DNA from: Siphonodentalium dalli
Lineage: Eukaryota > Mollusca > Scaphopoda > Gadilida > Siphonodentaliidae
Assembly: GCA_032622095.1 (NCBI GenBank)
Contig: CP136062.1
Location: 139,516,351-139,580,350, forward strand
DNA: 64,000 bases
Reading direction: 5' to 3'
In this document: piece by piece, positions 42,928 through 53,518 of the stretch
How positions within the stretch are numbered: position 1 is the first letter of the stretch
Layout: the number at the start of each line of letters is the position of its first letter
Notes under the pieces: generated by a model
What the model saw: the letters and a program-made list of their open reading frames with translations, nothing else
What the model was told of the DNA's origin: nothing
Database searches by the model: none
Translations under genes and position numbers: made by a program

Positions 42928-45900
42928 GCCCCCTTGAAGCCAGACCAAACTCCCATGCTTGTGAAATACCATTTGCACCACCCCCTTGGGTTGGACTTCC
43001 AACTGTTACCTCAAACTTTGCAGCATGACATCCCCTGTTGGTTTATTGGTGTTTAAATTCCAATTTTACCAAAAGTAGAAAAATATGCTGCTGTTTGACT
43101 AAAAACAGCATATTCCCCACTAATTACTCTTTTCTTTTTGGGAAATCAAACAATGAGAATAATTTCAACCTACATGTGTAAAATTTCCAACTAATGTTGT
43201 GTCAGGCATGAAATTTCCTGCTGTTGAACATTTTTACCAAAGTTGGGGAGGGGTGAGACACGGCATCCCTGATCATGTTTTATATTTAACAATTTAATTG
43301 AAGGGTATACAAGAAAAGACAGCTATTACAGATGAGAAGATTGGGGACGCGTCGAGGTCTATTTCCAGCCAGCATTGTGTCTCAAACACAAATACATCTG
43401 AGTCACAACAAACGGCAACCACCAGGGAACCTCAAATTGCAAATAGTTTTCAGGAAAGTGATGTGACAAATGAAAGTTTCTCCCCAGCTCATATGAAACT
43501 AGCATCGCATGACACTACATCAGATGACCTAGAAACCAGCAATAGCTTGGAGAATAGTCAAGTTATCGATGAATTATTAACCTCCACATTAGATAGTATC
43601 CCAGGTGACGAGCAGACTACAGAAAGGCAGCTTTATCTTTGTGGGGAATGCAAAATAATCTTTGAAAATGTTGAGGAGTGTTCGAAGCATTTAGCCGACA
43701 TCCATGGAACATCTTATTATGAACACCCGACGAGTGACATCAAACATTCTAGAAAGAAACCTGACCGCAAATATGACATGGTCCTGTCAAACAAACTAAA
43801 GGGTCCCATTGACTGTAAGTTTTGTCAGAAGCCATTTGCTAGCATCAAGACTCTCCGAAATCATTTAAATCAGGTTCATAACAAGGAGCGGAAATACAAA
43901 TGTCCAGAATGTTCATATGTGGCATCGCGGAGTTCAGTACTGAAAGTTCACATGAGGGTGCATAGCGGAGAGAAACCATTTCTGTAAGTACATGTACCTA
44001 TATAACTAGAATTAGGATAACACTTGTCTGTGACTGTAAGTACATGTACTTAAAATCTTATATAACTAGAATTGGGATAGCACAATGTGAGTACATGTAA
44101 TTATAACTAGAATCAGGAGTCAGGACATCACTTTTATTACGTACATGTAATTATATTACTAGAATTGGGATAGTACTTGTCTGTAAGTACATGTACTTAA
44201 GTCTTATATAACTAGAATTGGGACATCACTTTTATTTAAGTACATGTAAATATATAACAAGCATTGGGATAACACGTTTATGTAAGTACATGTACTTACA
44301 TAACTAGAATTGGGATAACACTTTTCTGTAAGCACGTGTAATTATAACTAGAATTGGGATAACACTTTTATGTAAGTACATATACTTAATAAAACTAGAA
44401 TTGGGATAACATGTTTATGTAAGTACATGTAATTATTTAACTAGAATTGGGATAACACGTTTATGTATTAAATGTACTTAATAAAACTAGAATTGGGATT
44501 GGGATGAGACTTTTATATAAGTACATGTACTTCTATATCTAGAATTTGGAATACACTTTATGTAAGTACATGTACGTATAACAGTAGAATTGGGATAACA
44601 CTTTTATGGTCAATCTACATATTTTCTAGGTAAATTGTTTCAACATGTTAATTGTTTGTTCTGAATAAGTTAGCAGAATAACAGACAATTTCTGTCAATT
44701 TAAAAAAATAGTATCTGTCCTGATCTATTTATTAAAGTTTCTGTTTTGCTGGCTTAAGTTTTATATGCTAATTCTATTGTATCAACATATCTACAAGCAC
44801 TATACTATTTGCAAGAATATCTGCAATGGGCACTGCATGCTCTTTTAATCAACCAGTTTAGTGCAAATATAGGTAATGGTTGGGTATGGTTCGGCAGATT
44901 CACCAGAACTTAGTCTTAGAAAAGCCAAATTCCTGGGACGGCTGGGACTAATACAGTTTCAACACTGTCAGTGCTAGGTTTTGATATGGGGAGGGATGGT
45001 TGGCAGGCGGGTGTTCGGGCACCCGGGCGGGCGGCAACAAACCTATATAACAAAGCCATTTATTGATTGATTCTGACAATTTTTGGTACATGAGTTAATG
45101 TGCAACAGCTGAACACAGAACATTGGGTCCATCCAGACTTTCTAACTAGAGTTATGCCAATTGTTTAATAGTTAATAGTGCGATAACTTGAACAAATGTC
45201 AACCAATTTCACTCATATTTGGTATATGGATCTTTCACATCAATATATCTCGATCAAGTTCAAAAATCAGTTTTGTCCGATTTCTCTTACCTACCTTAAG
45301 TTATGGCCCTTAGTTAGTCTATTTTGAGAATTTTTTGGAAATTTTATGTCTGTTAGTGCGATAATTTGAACAAACATCAATCAATTTCATTCTTATTTGG
45401 TGCATGGATCTTTTACAATAATATTTTGGATGAGTTCGAAAACCTGATTTGTCTGATCCTTTTTACACGAGTTACTGCCCTTAGTTGTCTATTTTTAGCA
45501 ATTTTAGGAAATTTTATGTTTAATAAATTTATGTTTTAAATTCTGTCCGCTTTGATGACAAATCTATTCTCTGTTCGTTTTCTATACTGTGACCAGAAAA
45601 TAAATTAGATCGGACCCCTGAACCCATTAATAACTGATCGCTTGATTCGCTTCTCATGGAGAGTGTCCACGCTTCCTGATCCCAAAAGCGGTAGATAAGA
45701 AAGAGTGTTTATTAGCTTTTGTGGTCATTTTTGGACCTATTACCTCTTGGTGATTTTCGTGATACCTGTTTTATACTACGGTATGATGGTAATTGCGACT
45801 AATCTATTGCCGCAACTTTTCGAGCTTTTGCCATGGGTTGGCATCCATTGTCGTTGTGTGCGTCCATCACCAGATTCCTTTGGCACACCCTACATCACTA

Positions 45901-47400
45901 GCTCATCCGATCATCACCAAACTGCATGTGGATCTTCGGAATGACCTATAGATGGGAGCTATCGATATTTTCTGAAATTGGTTAAAAAACAAATGGCCGC
46001 CAGCAACCATTTTGGATTTCGCTTTTAATTCATCGGCACGACCACCCTGCAGCCCACATTTATTGGAGAATTCTTTAGGCATGTTTAGGATCACCTCTAA
46101 ATGGGAGCTATCGAATTTTCAATGAAAAACATGGTTGCCTGAAGACATCTTTGATTATATACTCTTTGTATGATTAAATACTTTGGCACACATTACAGAC
46201 CACACCTCTTTTCTGATCGTCCCCAAACCTCATATGAATCTTGAGGGTGACCAGTAGATATGAGCCATTGATTTTTTCCTAAATTTGTTTTAAAAAACAT
46301 GGCCACCAGCATCCATCTTGGATTTCATCTAAGCATCCATCTTACATTTTAATTCATCGGTACTCTCTGCAGCTCACATTTATTGCAGAATTTTTTTGAA
46401 TTGTTTACAAAAATGTATTAATAGGAACACCTGTAGTTGGAAGCTATTGAATTTGAAAGATTTTTGATGAAAAATGTGGCTGCTGGCAGCCATCTTGGAT
46501 TTTACTCTTTGTATGGCAATATCATTTGGCACGCCCTACATACCACATTCCTCATCTGATTATCACCAAAATTCATATTGATCTTTGGAGTGACCACTAA
46601 ATGGGATCCATCAAATGTTTCAGAATTTTGTTAGAAAACATGACCATCTTAGATTTTAAATCCTTCAGCACACCCTACGACCACCTTCATATCCGATCAT
46701 CACCAAACTTCATATGAATCTTCGGGGCGACCAATAGATGGGAGGCATCGAATGTGTCCAATTTTCGTTAAAATGTGAATAAATTCTTCAGCAGACCATG
46801 CAGGCCACATTCCTCATCTTATTGTCACCAAACTTAATATTGTCTTTAGGGTGATCTCTTGATGGGAGCCATCAAATTGATTCAAAATTTGTTGAAAAAT
46901 ATAGCCGCCAGTAGCCATCTTGAATTTCATATTTGAACCCTTTAGTCTTTACTAATCTCATGTTATCTATAATTTTAAGGTGTGATAGATGTCCACTTTC
47001 GTTTGCTGATCCAAATAGTTTACGGCGACACAAAACATTACATACAGGGATCAAGCCTTACAACTGTAAATTCTGTCCATACACTGTTCGTAAAGCTGCA
47101 CCAATGCTGACACATCTTAAAAACGTTCATCCGGGAATGGGCGAGATCTTCACCTGTCAAAAGTGTAGCTTCGAAACAGTTAGCTACCTTTCATTTCAAA
47201 AGCATGTATGTGGCTTGGATGAGGACACAGTTAGTGAATCCTATGAACTGAAACTCACACGAGTGAAAGAAGACAAGAAAAGTTACATTTTAAGAGAAAT
47301 GAGTGTTGATGCAGCGGTTAGTGCTGCAGACAATACAGAATTTCCTGAAAATTATTCAAAAAATGAATCTGCTACTATTGCCATAGCTCCACTCACTTAA
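41666..47400 (+). CDS. gene B: 7-finger C2H2 zinc-finger protein (spliced, 445 aa)
   Basis: Join of 41666-41902, 43304-43983 and 46980-47400, 1338 bases in one frame. Fingers have their first Cys at residues 46, 192, 250, 279, 307, 335 and 365. The seventh lacks its last His (HVCGLD). They pair one-to-one with fingers 1, 2 and 7-11 of gene A: YLCGEC / FLCGQC, CKFCQKPFAS / [19 protein letters not shown] / EKPFKCDVC, HPGMGEIFTC / [10 protein letters not shown]. The block carrying fingers 3-6 of gene A is absent, and the C-terminal tail is short (about 60 residues, TIAIAPLT end). Expected to be a nuclear DNA-binding protein. All splice sites are GT-AG and there is no premature stop, so it looks functional. 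The frame is open for 13 bases upstream of the ATG, so an extra 5' coding exon is not excluded. Confidence 0.87.
42010..42252. mobile_element. two-hairpin MITE, family CCCTTTCATGA
   Basis: The right end CAGTCATGGAAGGGTTAA and internal arms (GCATTCTCTTATATATAGGG; CCAATGTATGCTCTTATAT / TATAAGAGAATGAATTGG) identify the family; the left end is eroded. Lies in gene B intron 1. Confidence 0.7.
42253..42833. other. part of gene B intron 1
   Basis: AT-rich intron DNA, no element recognised. Confidence 0.4.
42842..43271. mobile_element. hAT-like MITE with perfect 8-bp duplication
   Basis: CAGTTCAGGAGCGTGCTAG to CGGCATCCCTG, flanked on both sides by ATCATGTT (42834-42841 and 43272-43279). 430 bp including a poly(C) tract near 42899-42927. 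The 8-bp duplication and CAGG-type termini are what hAT elements produce; no transposase is present. Confidence 0.8.
43304..43983 (+). CDS. gene B coding exon 2 (fingers 2-4)
   Basis: The acceptor is the weak TTTAATTGAAG before GGTATACAAG; a start two or three bases away would break the frame. 680 bases ending CCATTTCT before GTAAGT. A Ser/Thr-rich stretch of about 110 residues precedes finger 2 (LYLCGEC), then a basic HSRKKPDRK patch and fingers 3 and 4. Fingers 3-4 here are encoded in one exon, whereas in gene A the same stretch is split by intron 2. Confidence 0.85.
43984..44610 (+). repeat. minisatellite of 5' splice-site units
   Basis: About 13 units of roughly 48 bp (34-56) of the form GTAAGTACATGTA, ATAACTAGAATTGGGATAAC, ACTTTTAT. 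The first unit is the real donor of gene B exon 2 (43984). Exact GTAAGT recurs at 44036, 44183, 44282, 44372, 44419 and 44562; GTGAGT occurs at 44087; weaker variants lie at about 44139, 44236, 44338, 44465 and 44517. Confidence 0.88.
44611..44974. other. part of gene B intron 2
   Basis: AT-rich intron DNA, nothing recognised. Confidence 0.4.
44975..45560 (+). repeat. decayed tandem-core element, AGTCGAG family
   Basis: A GGCGGGTG / CGGGCGGGCGG head remnant, then about three monomers with GTTAGTGCGATAAYTTGAAC, TCATTCTTATTTGG and GTTATGGCCCTTAG, as in 49268-51356. Confidence 0.65.
45715..46935 (+). repeat. old diverged array of the 161-bp family (intron of gene B)
   Basis: The head remnant CGAGCTTTTGCCATGG and TGTCGTTGTGTGCGTCC corresponds to the 6646 element. 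Then come seven or so diverged monomers (CATCACCAAACTTCATATG, GATGGGAGCCATCAAAT, GGCCGCCAGCAACCATTTTGG). It ends 45 bp before the last exon of gene B. Confidence 0.7.
46980..47400 (+). CDS. gene B terminal coding exon (fingers 5-7)
   Basis: Acceptor ATTTTAAG. The first base completes a Leu codon, giving GEKPFLCDRC. Fingers 5 and 6 are complete with a HTGIKPYNC linker; finger 7 is degenerate. Stop TAA. The exon sits between two arrays of the decayed 161-bp repeat family. Confidence 0.88.
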
Positions 47401-47727
47401 AAAACAACAGCGATTGCAATGACTTATGTTGATGTTTTTGTTAATTTATTATCTCCCACAAAAGAATGATGGGTGATACAGAAATGGGTTCTGTTTATCC
47501 ATATGTGATATGAGTCCTTCCAGAACAACATTGGAGCTCTCCATCTCAATTATCATAACTGCACCGGTCCCCCAAAAAGAAATTTACCCCACCTCCAATA
47601 ATATTTAATATAGGAATAAGTATTATTGGGGGGTGGGTCAAATTTTTGGGGACCTGTGATCATAAGCTGTTTTTGAATAATCTTTGGTATGTTTCATTAT
47701 GTTTCATCCATTCATTTTTAACTCAAA
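47401..47727 (+). other. 3' untranslated region of gene B with a hairpin
   Basis: At 47563-47656 inverted arms (CGGTCCCCCAAAAAG / TTTTTGGGGACC, with CCAATAATA / TATTATTGG inside) would form a long stem-loop if transcribed. The rest is unassigned. Confidence 0.55.
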
Positions 47728-48950
47728 TTGACAAAGTTGACGTCTGTGTGTGCGTGTGTCAATAAATTTTTTTAGCGCACCTTGCAGGCCTCATCTCTCA
47801 TCCGATCATCGCCAAACTTCACATGGATTTTCGGGGTTACCTCTAGATGGGAGCCATCATGGCCCTCAGCCGCAGCCAACTTGGATATTAAATTTGAATC
47901 CATCGTAAAGCCAGCAGCCCACATTTATTGGAGAATTGTTTTTAAAATTTACAGGCTTGTTTAGGATCACCTCTAGATGAGAGCTATCAAATTTGAACGA
48001 TTTTCAATGAAAAAAAAGGGCACTGGCAGCCATCTTGGATTTTACTCTTTGCATAATTAAATACTTTCGTAACCCCTACCCACCACATCCCTCATTCGAT
48101 CATCACCAAACTTCATATGGATCTTTTGGAGCCATCAATTTGTTGAAAAATTTGTTGAAAAATATTGCGGCCATCTTGGATTTAACTCTTTGTATGACCA
48201 AATCCTTTGGCACATCCTACTGGCCACCTCCTTCATCCGATCATCACCAAACTTCATATGGATCTTCGGGGCCGACGGGGTGACCTCTAGATGGGAGCCA
48301 TCATTTTTTTCCGATATTTTAAAAAACATGTCCACCAGCAGCTGTCTTGGATTTCAAATTTTAATCCGTCAGCATTTAATCAACCCTGCAGCCCACATTT
48401 ATTGAAGACTTGTTTTGAAAATTTACATGAATGTTTATGATCACCTCTTGATGGGAGCTATTGAATTTGAATGATTATCGATGAAAAACAGGGCTGCTGG
48501 CAGCCATCTTCGATTTTACTCTTTACATGACTAAATCCTTTGGCACACTCTACAGATGACATCCCTCATCCTATCATCACTAAACTTCATATGGATCTTC
48601 TGGGTGATCTTCTGGGTGAACACTAGATGGGAGCCATCAATTTTTTGCCTAATTTCATTGAAAAACATGGCCGCCAGTGTCCATCTTGGATTGGACGCTT
48701 TGCATGACTAAATCCTTCAGCACACCCTGCTTCGACATTTTATATTGAAGAAATTTGAAAATTTACTTGTGTGATGAGGATCACTTCTAGATGGAAGCTA
48801 TCAAATATGAACAATATTCGATAAAAAACATGGCAGCTGGCAGCTATCTTTGATTTGTTCTTTGCATCATTAAATACTTCAGCATGCCCAACAGCCAACA
48901 TTGTTCATCAAATTTAAAGTGGCTTTAATATTAGGGACAATAAAAGGATG
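47728..48950 (+). repeat. second old array of the 161-bp family
   Basis: Begins with a degraded head (CTCAAATTGACAAAGTTGAC, then the TG microsatellite). It continues with about seven monomers such as CATCCGATCATCACCAAACT, CTCTAGATGGGAGCCATC and GCAGCCATCTTGGATTTTAC. Much more diverged than the array in gene A. Confidence 0.72.
47761..47766 (+). promoter_or_regulatory. candidate poly(A) signal of gene B
   Basis: AATAAA 361 bp after the stop, right behind a TGTGTGTGCGTGTGTC repeat that belongs to the head of the next element. The mRNA end may therefore have been supplied by the repeat. Unproven. Confidence 0.3.
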
Positions 48951-49256
48951 CTATATGGAGCAAGATACATGATGTAAATTGTAAAACTTAGATTGTAATT
49001 GTAACTAAGTGCTCTGTGGCCCAGCTGCATTCTATAGGACTTTTCTATGTCAATGATGCCTCTCACCAAATGTCAGGTTTATAACTAATTTTGCAGTCAT
49101 ATTGGTAGATATCAAGCTGATGACTTGCACTACTTTATATAAGGCAGAGAGTCGAGTCATTCGTAGAGAACTGAGCACTCTATAGAGAATCGGAGCCCTT
49201 GGCAGAGAATCAGTCGGAAAATAAAAAGTTGATTTCTGAATATTTCGGGATTAGTT
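48951..49256. other. intergenic, nothing recognised
   Basis: No repeat or gene seen, except a GAGTCGAGTCATTCGTAGAG stretch of imperfect AGAGAATCGGAG repeats near 49145-49225. Confidence 0.4.
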
Positions 49257-49267
49257 TTTAACTTTTT

Positions 49268-50140
49268 AGTCGAGTTTTTCAAAAACTCGACTTATGGTTT
49301 GACGAGGGAAGGTTGGCGGGCGGACGGCGGACCTAAAGAATGCCTTATAACTTTGACATTTGTGAACGGATTCAAAAAAAAATTTGTATGTGAGTTGCTC
49401 CCAATAACTATTTACTGCCTGTAGAAAATGGGTCACGTCCGAACTTTTTGACAAGAGTTATCCATCTTTGAGTTTTTTGAGTTTTTGAGTTTTTCACCGT
49501 TAGCGCGATAACTCACGCAAATATTAACCAATTTAAAAAATTTGGTATATGAGACTCTTGCAACAATATCTCGGACGAGTTCGAAAACTAGGTTTGTCCG
49601 AAATTTTTTCTGGAGTTATGGGTCTTAGTTTGTCTATTTTAAGCCATGTTATCACCGTTAGCGCGATAACTCGATGAAATATTAACTGATTTCAACGATA
49701 TTTGGTATATGAGTCTCCTGCAACAATATCTCGGACGAGTTCGAAAACCAGGATTGTCAGAATTTTTTCCGCAGAGTTATGGGTCTTAGTTTGTCTATTT
49801 TTAGCCATGTTATCACCGTTAGCGCGATAACTCGATGAAATATTAACCGATTTAAACAATATTAGGTATATGAGTCTCTTGCAACAATATCTCGGACGAG
49901 GTCGAAAACCTGGTTTGTCCCAATTTTTTTTCCTTTTATTTTGGGTCTATTTTGATAACAATTTTATCACCGTTAGTGCGATAACTCAATGAAATATTAA
50001 TGGATTCAATTGATATTTGGTAAATAAGTCTATTGCAATAATATAAAAATTTTCCCGGAGTTGTGCACCTTATTGGCAGAAGTTTGGTTCGACTGCCAAA
50101 AAACTTGACAAAAGCATCTTAGATGCGTACCCCTTGTTTT
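49268..50140 (+). mobile_element. tandem-core element, AGTCGAG family, copy 1
   Basis: The hairpin AGTCGAGTTTTTC / AAAAACTCGACT (49268-49292), a GGCGGGCGGACGGCGG repeat, then about five monomers of 150-160 bp (GTTAGCGCGATAACTC, GATATTTGGTATATGAG, ATATCTCGGACGAGTTCG, GTTATGGGTCTTAG). The tail is TTAGATGCGTACCCCTTGTT. Confidence 0.82.
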
Positions 50141-50219
50141 TACACACACCGATGGCCAGTGACCATAATTTCGTGATAGCGCTATGAAAATCACCAAACA
50201 CTGTTCTAATGTTGTTTTT

Positions 50220-51356
50220 AGTCAAGTTTTTTTCCAAAACTCGACTTATAGTCTGATGGGGGACGGTGGGCGGGCGGGGCGGCGGACGGGCGGCCTGTTT
50301 TGCTTATAACTCAACCGTTTATTGACGGATTTAAAACAAATTTGGTGTGTGAGTACATATCCATGCACGTAAGCTGCAGACAAAAAAATCGGGTTCGTCC
50401 GCACATTTATTACAGAGTTATGGCCCTTTGCCATTTTTCACTGATTTTAGGCTCGTTAGCGCGATAACTTCAACAAACGTTATCCGATTTGATTGAAATT
50501 TGGTATATAGGTGTCTCCCAAGAATATCTCGGATGAGTTTGAAAACCAGCCTGGTCCGATAAAATTTGATAGAGTTATGGCCCTTAATTAGTCATTTTTC
50601 ACGAATTTTCAGCTCGTTAGCGCGATAACTTCAACAAACGTTATCCGATTTGATTGAAATTTGGTATATAGGTGTCTCCCAAGAATATCTCGGTCGATTT
50701 CGAAAACCGGCCCGGTCCGATAAAATTTGATAGAGTTATGGCCCTTAATTAGTCATTTTTCACGAATTTTCAGCTCGTTAGTGCGATAATTTAACAAACA
50801 TCATCCTATTTGATTGAAATTTTGATATATAGGTGTCTCCCAAGAATACCTCGGACGAGTTAGAAAACCGGCCCGGTCCGATAAAATTTGATAGAGTTAT
50901 GGTCCTTAAGTAGTCATTTTGTACGAATTTTGAGCTCGTTAGCGCGATAACTTCAACATACGTCATCCGATTCAACTAAAATTTGGTATATAATTGTCTT
51001 CCAATAATATCCTGGACGAGTTCGAAAACCAGCCTGGCCCGATAATATTTTATAGAGTTATGGCCCTCAATTAGTCATTTTTCGTGAATTTTTAGCTCGT
51101 TAGCGCTATAACTTCAACAAACGTCCTCCGATTTGTTTAAAATTTGGAATAGACATACTTGCCAAGAATATTTCGGACGAGTTCGAAAACCAGCCTGGCC
51201 CGATAAAATTTGATGGAGTTATGGCCCTTAATTAGTCATTTTTCTATTTTACCTATTAATTATTCTACCGATACTGATGCACACCATTTGGCAGTAGCCA
51301 CCGGCGGTAAGCCACTGAAAACGAGACACAGCATCTCTGATGCCACCTCTTGTTGA
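50220..51356 (+). mobile_element. tandem-core element, AGTCGAG family, copy 2
   Basis: The hairpin AGTCAAGTTTTTTTCC / AAAACTCGACT (50220-50246), a GGGCGGGCGGGGCGGCGG repeat, then about six monomers (GTTAGCGCGATAACTTCAAC, GAAATTTGGTATATAGG, GTTATGGCCCTTAATTAG). The tail is CTGATGCCACCTCTTGTT. Same direction as copy 1 and 80 bp away. Confidence 0.82.
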
Positions 51357-51429
51357 TGATTTATGCCGCCAATGGCTCAATAGAGAATCTTCCCTCACAA
51401 ATACTCACAAAACTTGACAGGGTAGTTGA

Positions 51430-51545
51430 CCCAGAGTTAAACATTTATACTTTCTGCATTCCTTTTCACTCCATTGACTGTAATGTATGACATTAGCCCC
51501 TCTCCAAGTTGAGCTACAATGTCATTGACACATTCATTTGCAGAG
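51430..51545 (+). repeat. solo tail of the 161-bp-monomer element
   Basis: CTCCATTGACTGTAATGTAT, AAGTTGAGCTACAATG and TCATTGACACATTCATTT match the tail at 17295-17357 and its reverse at 7601-7660. Further monomer-like words (GAGTTATGGCTCTTAG) follow to about 51690. Confidence 0.65.
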
Positions 51546-51693
51546 TTATGGCTCTTAGAGTGAAAATACAACCATGCCAACTTTTGATCTCTGCTATCAT
51601 AACTTTGAATTTCTTTCAGCATGCACATGAGGCAGCATAGGTGAACAATATCCACATCCAACAAATTTTGTCTATTCATCTCTTTTTAAGTTA

Positions 51694-51998
51694 TGGCCAG
51701 GCCTGCCAATAGGGTGTCTGTCATTCGCAGAATTTCCAGAGCACAGCGGGCTAGCATCACTAAATTTACACTCTGGGGACCCTTCTCTTCAGTTTCTAAT
51801 TTGCAAAAGATAAAATGCATGATCGAGGTGACTAATGAGTGAACATAAGCCATAGCAGTTGAGGCCTAAGCAGAATGAGGTCCCCAGAGGGTGAATTTGG
51901 TGACACTAGCCCACTGTGTGGGATAGTGTCTCTAAATTCACCCTCAGGGGACCTCATTCTGCAAATGACGGACACCCTATTTGCAGCCTTGGTTATGG
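51694..51998. repeat. foldback palindrome, GAGGTCCCCAGAGGG family
   Basis: The outer arms GCCAATAGGGTGTCTGTCAT / ATGACGGACACCCTATTTGC enclose an inner palindrome (51868-51964) GAATGAGGTCCCCAGAGGG / CCCTCAGGGGACCTCATTC. A fragment is also present near 985-1050. Confidence 0.75.
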
Positions 51999-52356
51999 CC
52001 CTCAGAAAATTAATAAACCTCAGCAAAAAGTCACCTGTGGGGGATACCCCGGTTCCATGCACTTGTTATGATTTTTCTATATTTCTATTAATTGTTGTAA
52101 TATAAAGGGGTAGGCATGGTTTAAATATTTGAAATGGATCAAATTTAATATTATACATGTTTCACAAACTTATTAAATATTTATTCCACATGAACTGTTC
52201 TCTTTATTCCTCAGATCGACAGTCGATTCTACTAGTAAAGAAAATTTACTGCTGAAATTGATTATTATAATGAAAACCATGTCCATACAACATTTATTTT
52301 ATCTCACATTTTTTATCTCCCCTGGTTGGAAGCACCAAGGATATTTATACTTTTTT
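51999..52356. other. intergenic, nothing recognised
   Basis: AT-rich, no feature seen. Confidence 0.4.
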
Positions 52357-52960
52357 TAGCTCACCTGAGAAGAAGTCTCCGGTGGAGCTATAGTCATCAC
52401 TCCTCATCCGTCGTCCGTCCGTCCATCCATCCATCCATCGTCCGTCCGCCAACAATTCTTTAAACATCTTCTCCTCTGATTGCATTGGACAGAATGGTTT
52501 CATATTTGGTGTGGATGTTCCCAATGTGACTCCCATTCTATTTTTTCAAATGAGGTCACTGGGTCAAATAGTTGCGAAGCCAGGGCCATAACTCTTTCCC
52601 TCCATAGTATTTCTTAAAACGACTTCTTGTCTAGAACCATTGGTCTGATTTAGCTTATATTTGGTCTGAAGGGTTCTTGAATGACTGGAGTTCAGTTTTG
52701 TTCAAATGAGGTCACCAGGTTGATTAGTTGAGAAACCAGGGCCATAACTCTATTCCTCCATAGTAATTCTTAGAATGACATCTTCTCAAGAAACATTGGG
52801 CCAATTTAGCTTATATTTGGTATGGAGGGACCTTGGGTGACTGGGGTTCAGATTGGCAGACTGGGGTTCAAATTGGGTCACTGTGTCAAATAGGCGCAGA
52901 GCCATAACTCGAAAAACAAAAAATTATATTTTTGCATTTTGATCTTTGATTTTTTTTTGA
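52357..52960 (+). mobile_element. tandem-core element, family AGCTCACCTGAG
   Basis: The hairpin TAGCTCACC / GGTGGAGCTA, then a CCGTCCGTCCATCC microsatellite. Three or four monomers of about 150 bp follow, with ATATTTGGTGTGGATG, AATGAGGTCACTGGGTCAAAT and AGGGCCATAACTC. Confidence 0.8.
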
Positions 52961-53260
52961 CACATCACAGCTACCCACCCCACCCCACCTCCTGTCCCTG
53001 CCACACCATGCTGTACCATACCATATTATCTCTGCCTACTTCACCCCATTAAAATCCTTGTTTTTATCACAGCTGTAGGAGTAACACAATACATTGGTAT
53101 TGCTCTGCAAAATGTTTGCAGTCATTAATTATCTCAATGTCAACAGCTCTCCAAGACATACTGGTAGCTGATAGTGTCTTTATGAATGGAATTTTATCCC
53201 ATGTTTATCTCAGATACAAATTACCTGTTTGACAGATAAAGTTTATTTTTACTATTAATA
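52961..53260. other. intergenic, nothing recognised
   Basis: A CCACC-rich stretch at about 52973-52999, otherwise unassigned. Confidence 0.4.
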
Positions 53261-53413
53261 TTAACCATTTCATGACCAGAGCTGTGCTGGTGAGAGCAAT
53301 GAAGACCCTGTGCTTGTTCATTCTCTTATATATGCGAGTCTCCCATGGGGAGCCTCCCATATAAAAGAATGCACTGGCTTTCAAGGTCATGGAAATTTTG
53401 TTAAGCCAATATA
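53261..53413. mobile_element. two-hairpin MITE, truncated
   Basis: It starts TTAACCATTTCATGACCAG and contains the first stem-loop (CATTCTCTTATATATGCGAG / CCCATATAAAAGAATGCACTGG). It breaks off within the second half. A poly(G) tract follows near 53471. Confidence 0.65.
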
Positions 53414-53518
53414 GTCAGTCATTCAAATAAATCATGTATGTCATATTCTTGCAGGGATGTCCCCACAGTGTTGGGGGGGGGGGGGGATTTACAGATTTGT
53501 TCAATGAAATGTAATTTT

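Noticed and set aside
43984-44610. CRISPR-like array
   Set aside because: The units are contiguous minisatellite repeats without unique spacers in a eukaryotic intron.
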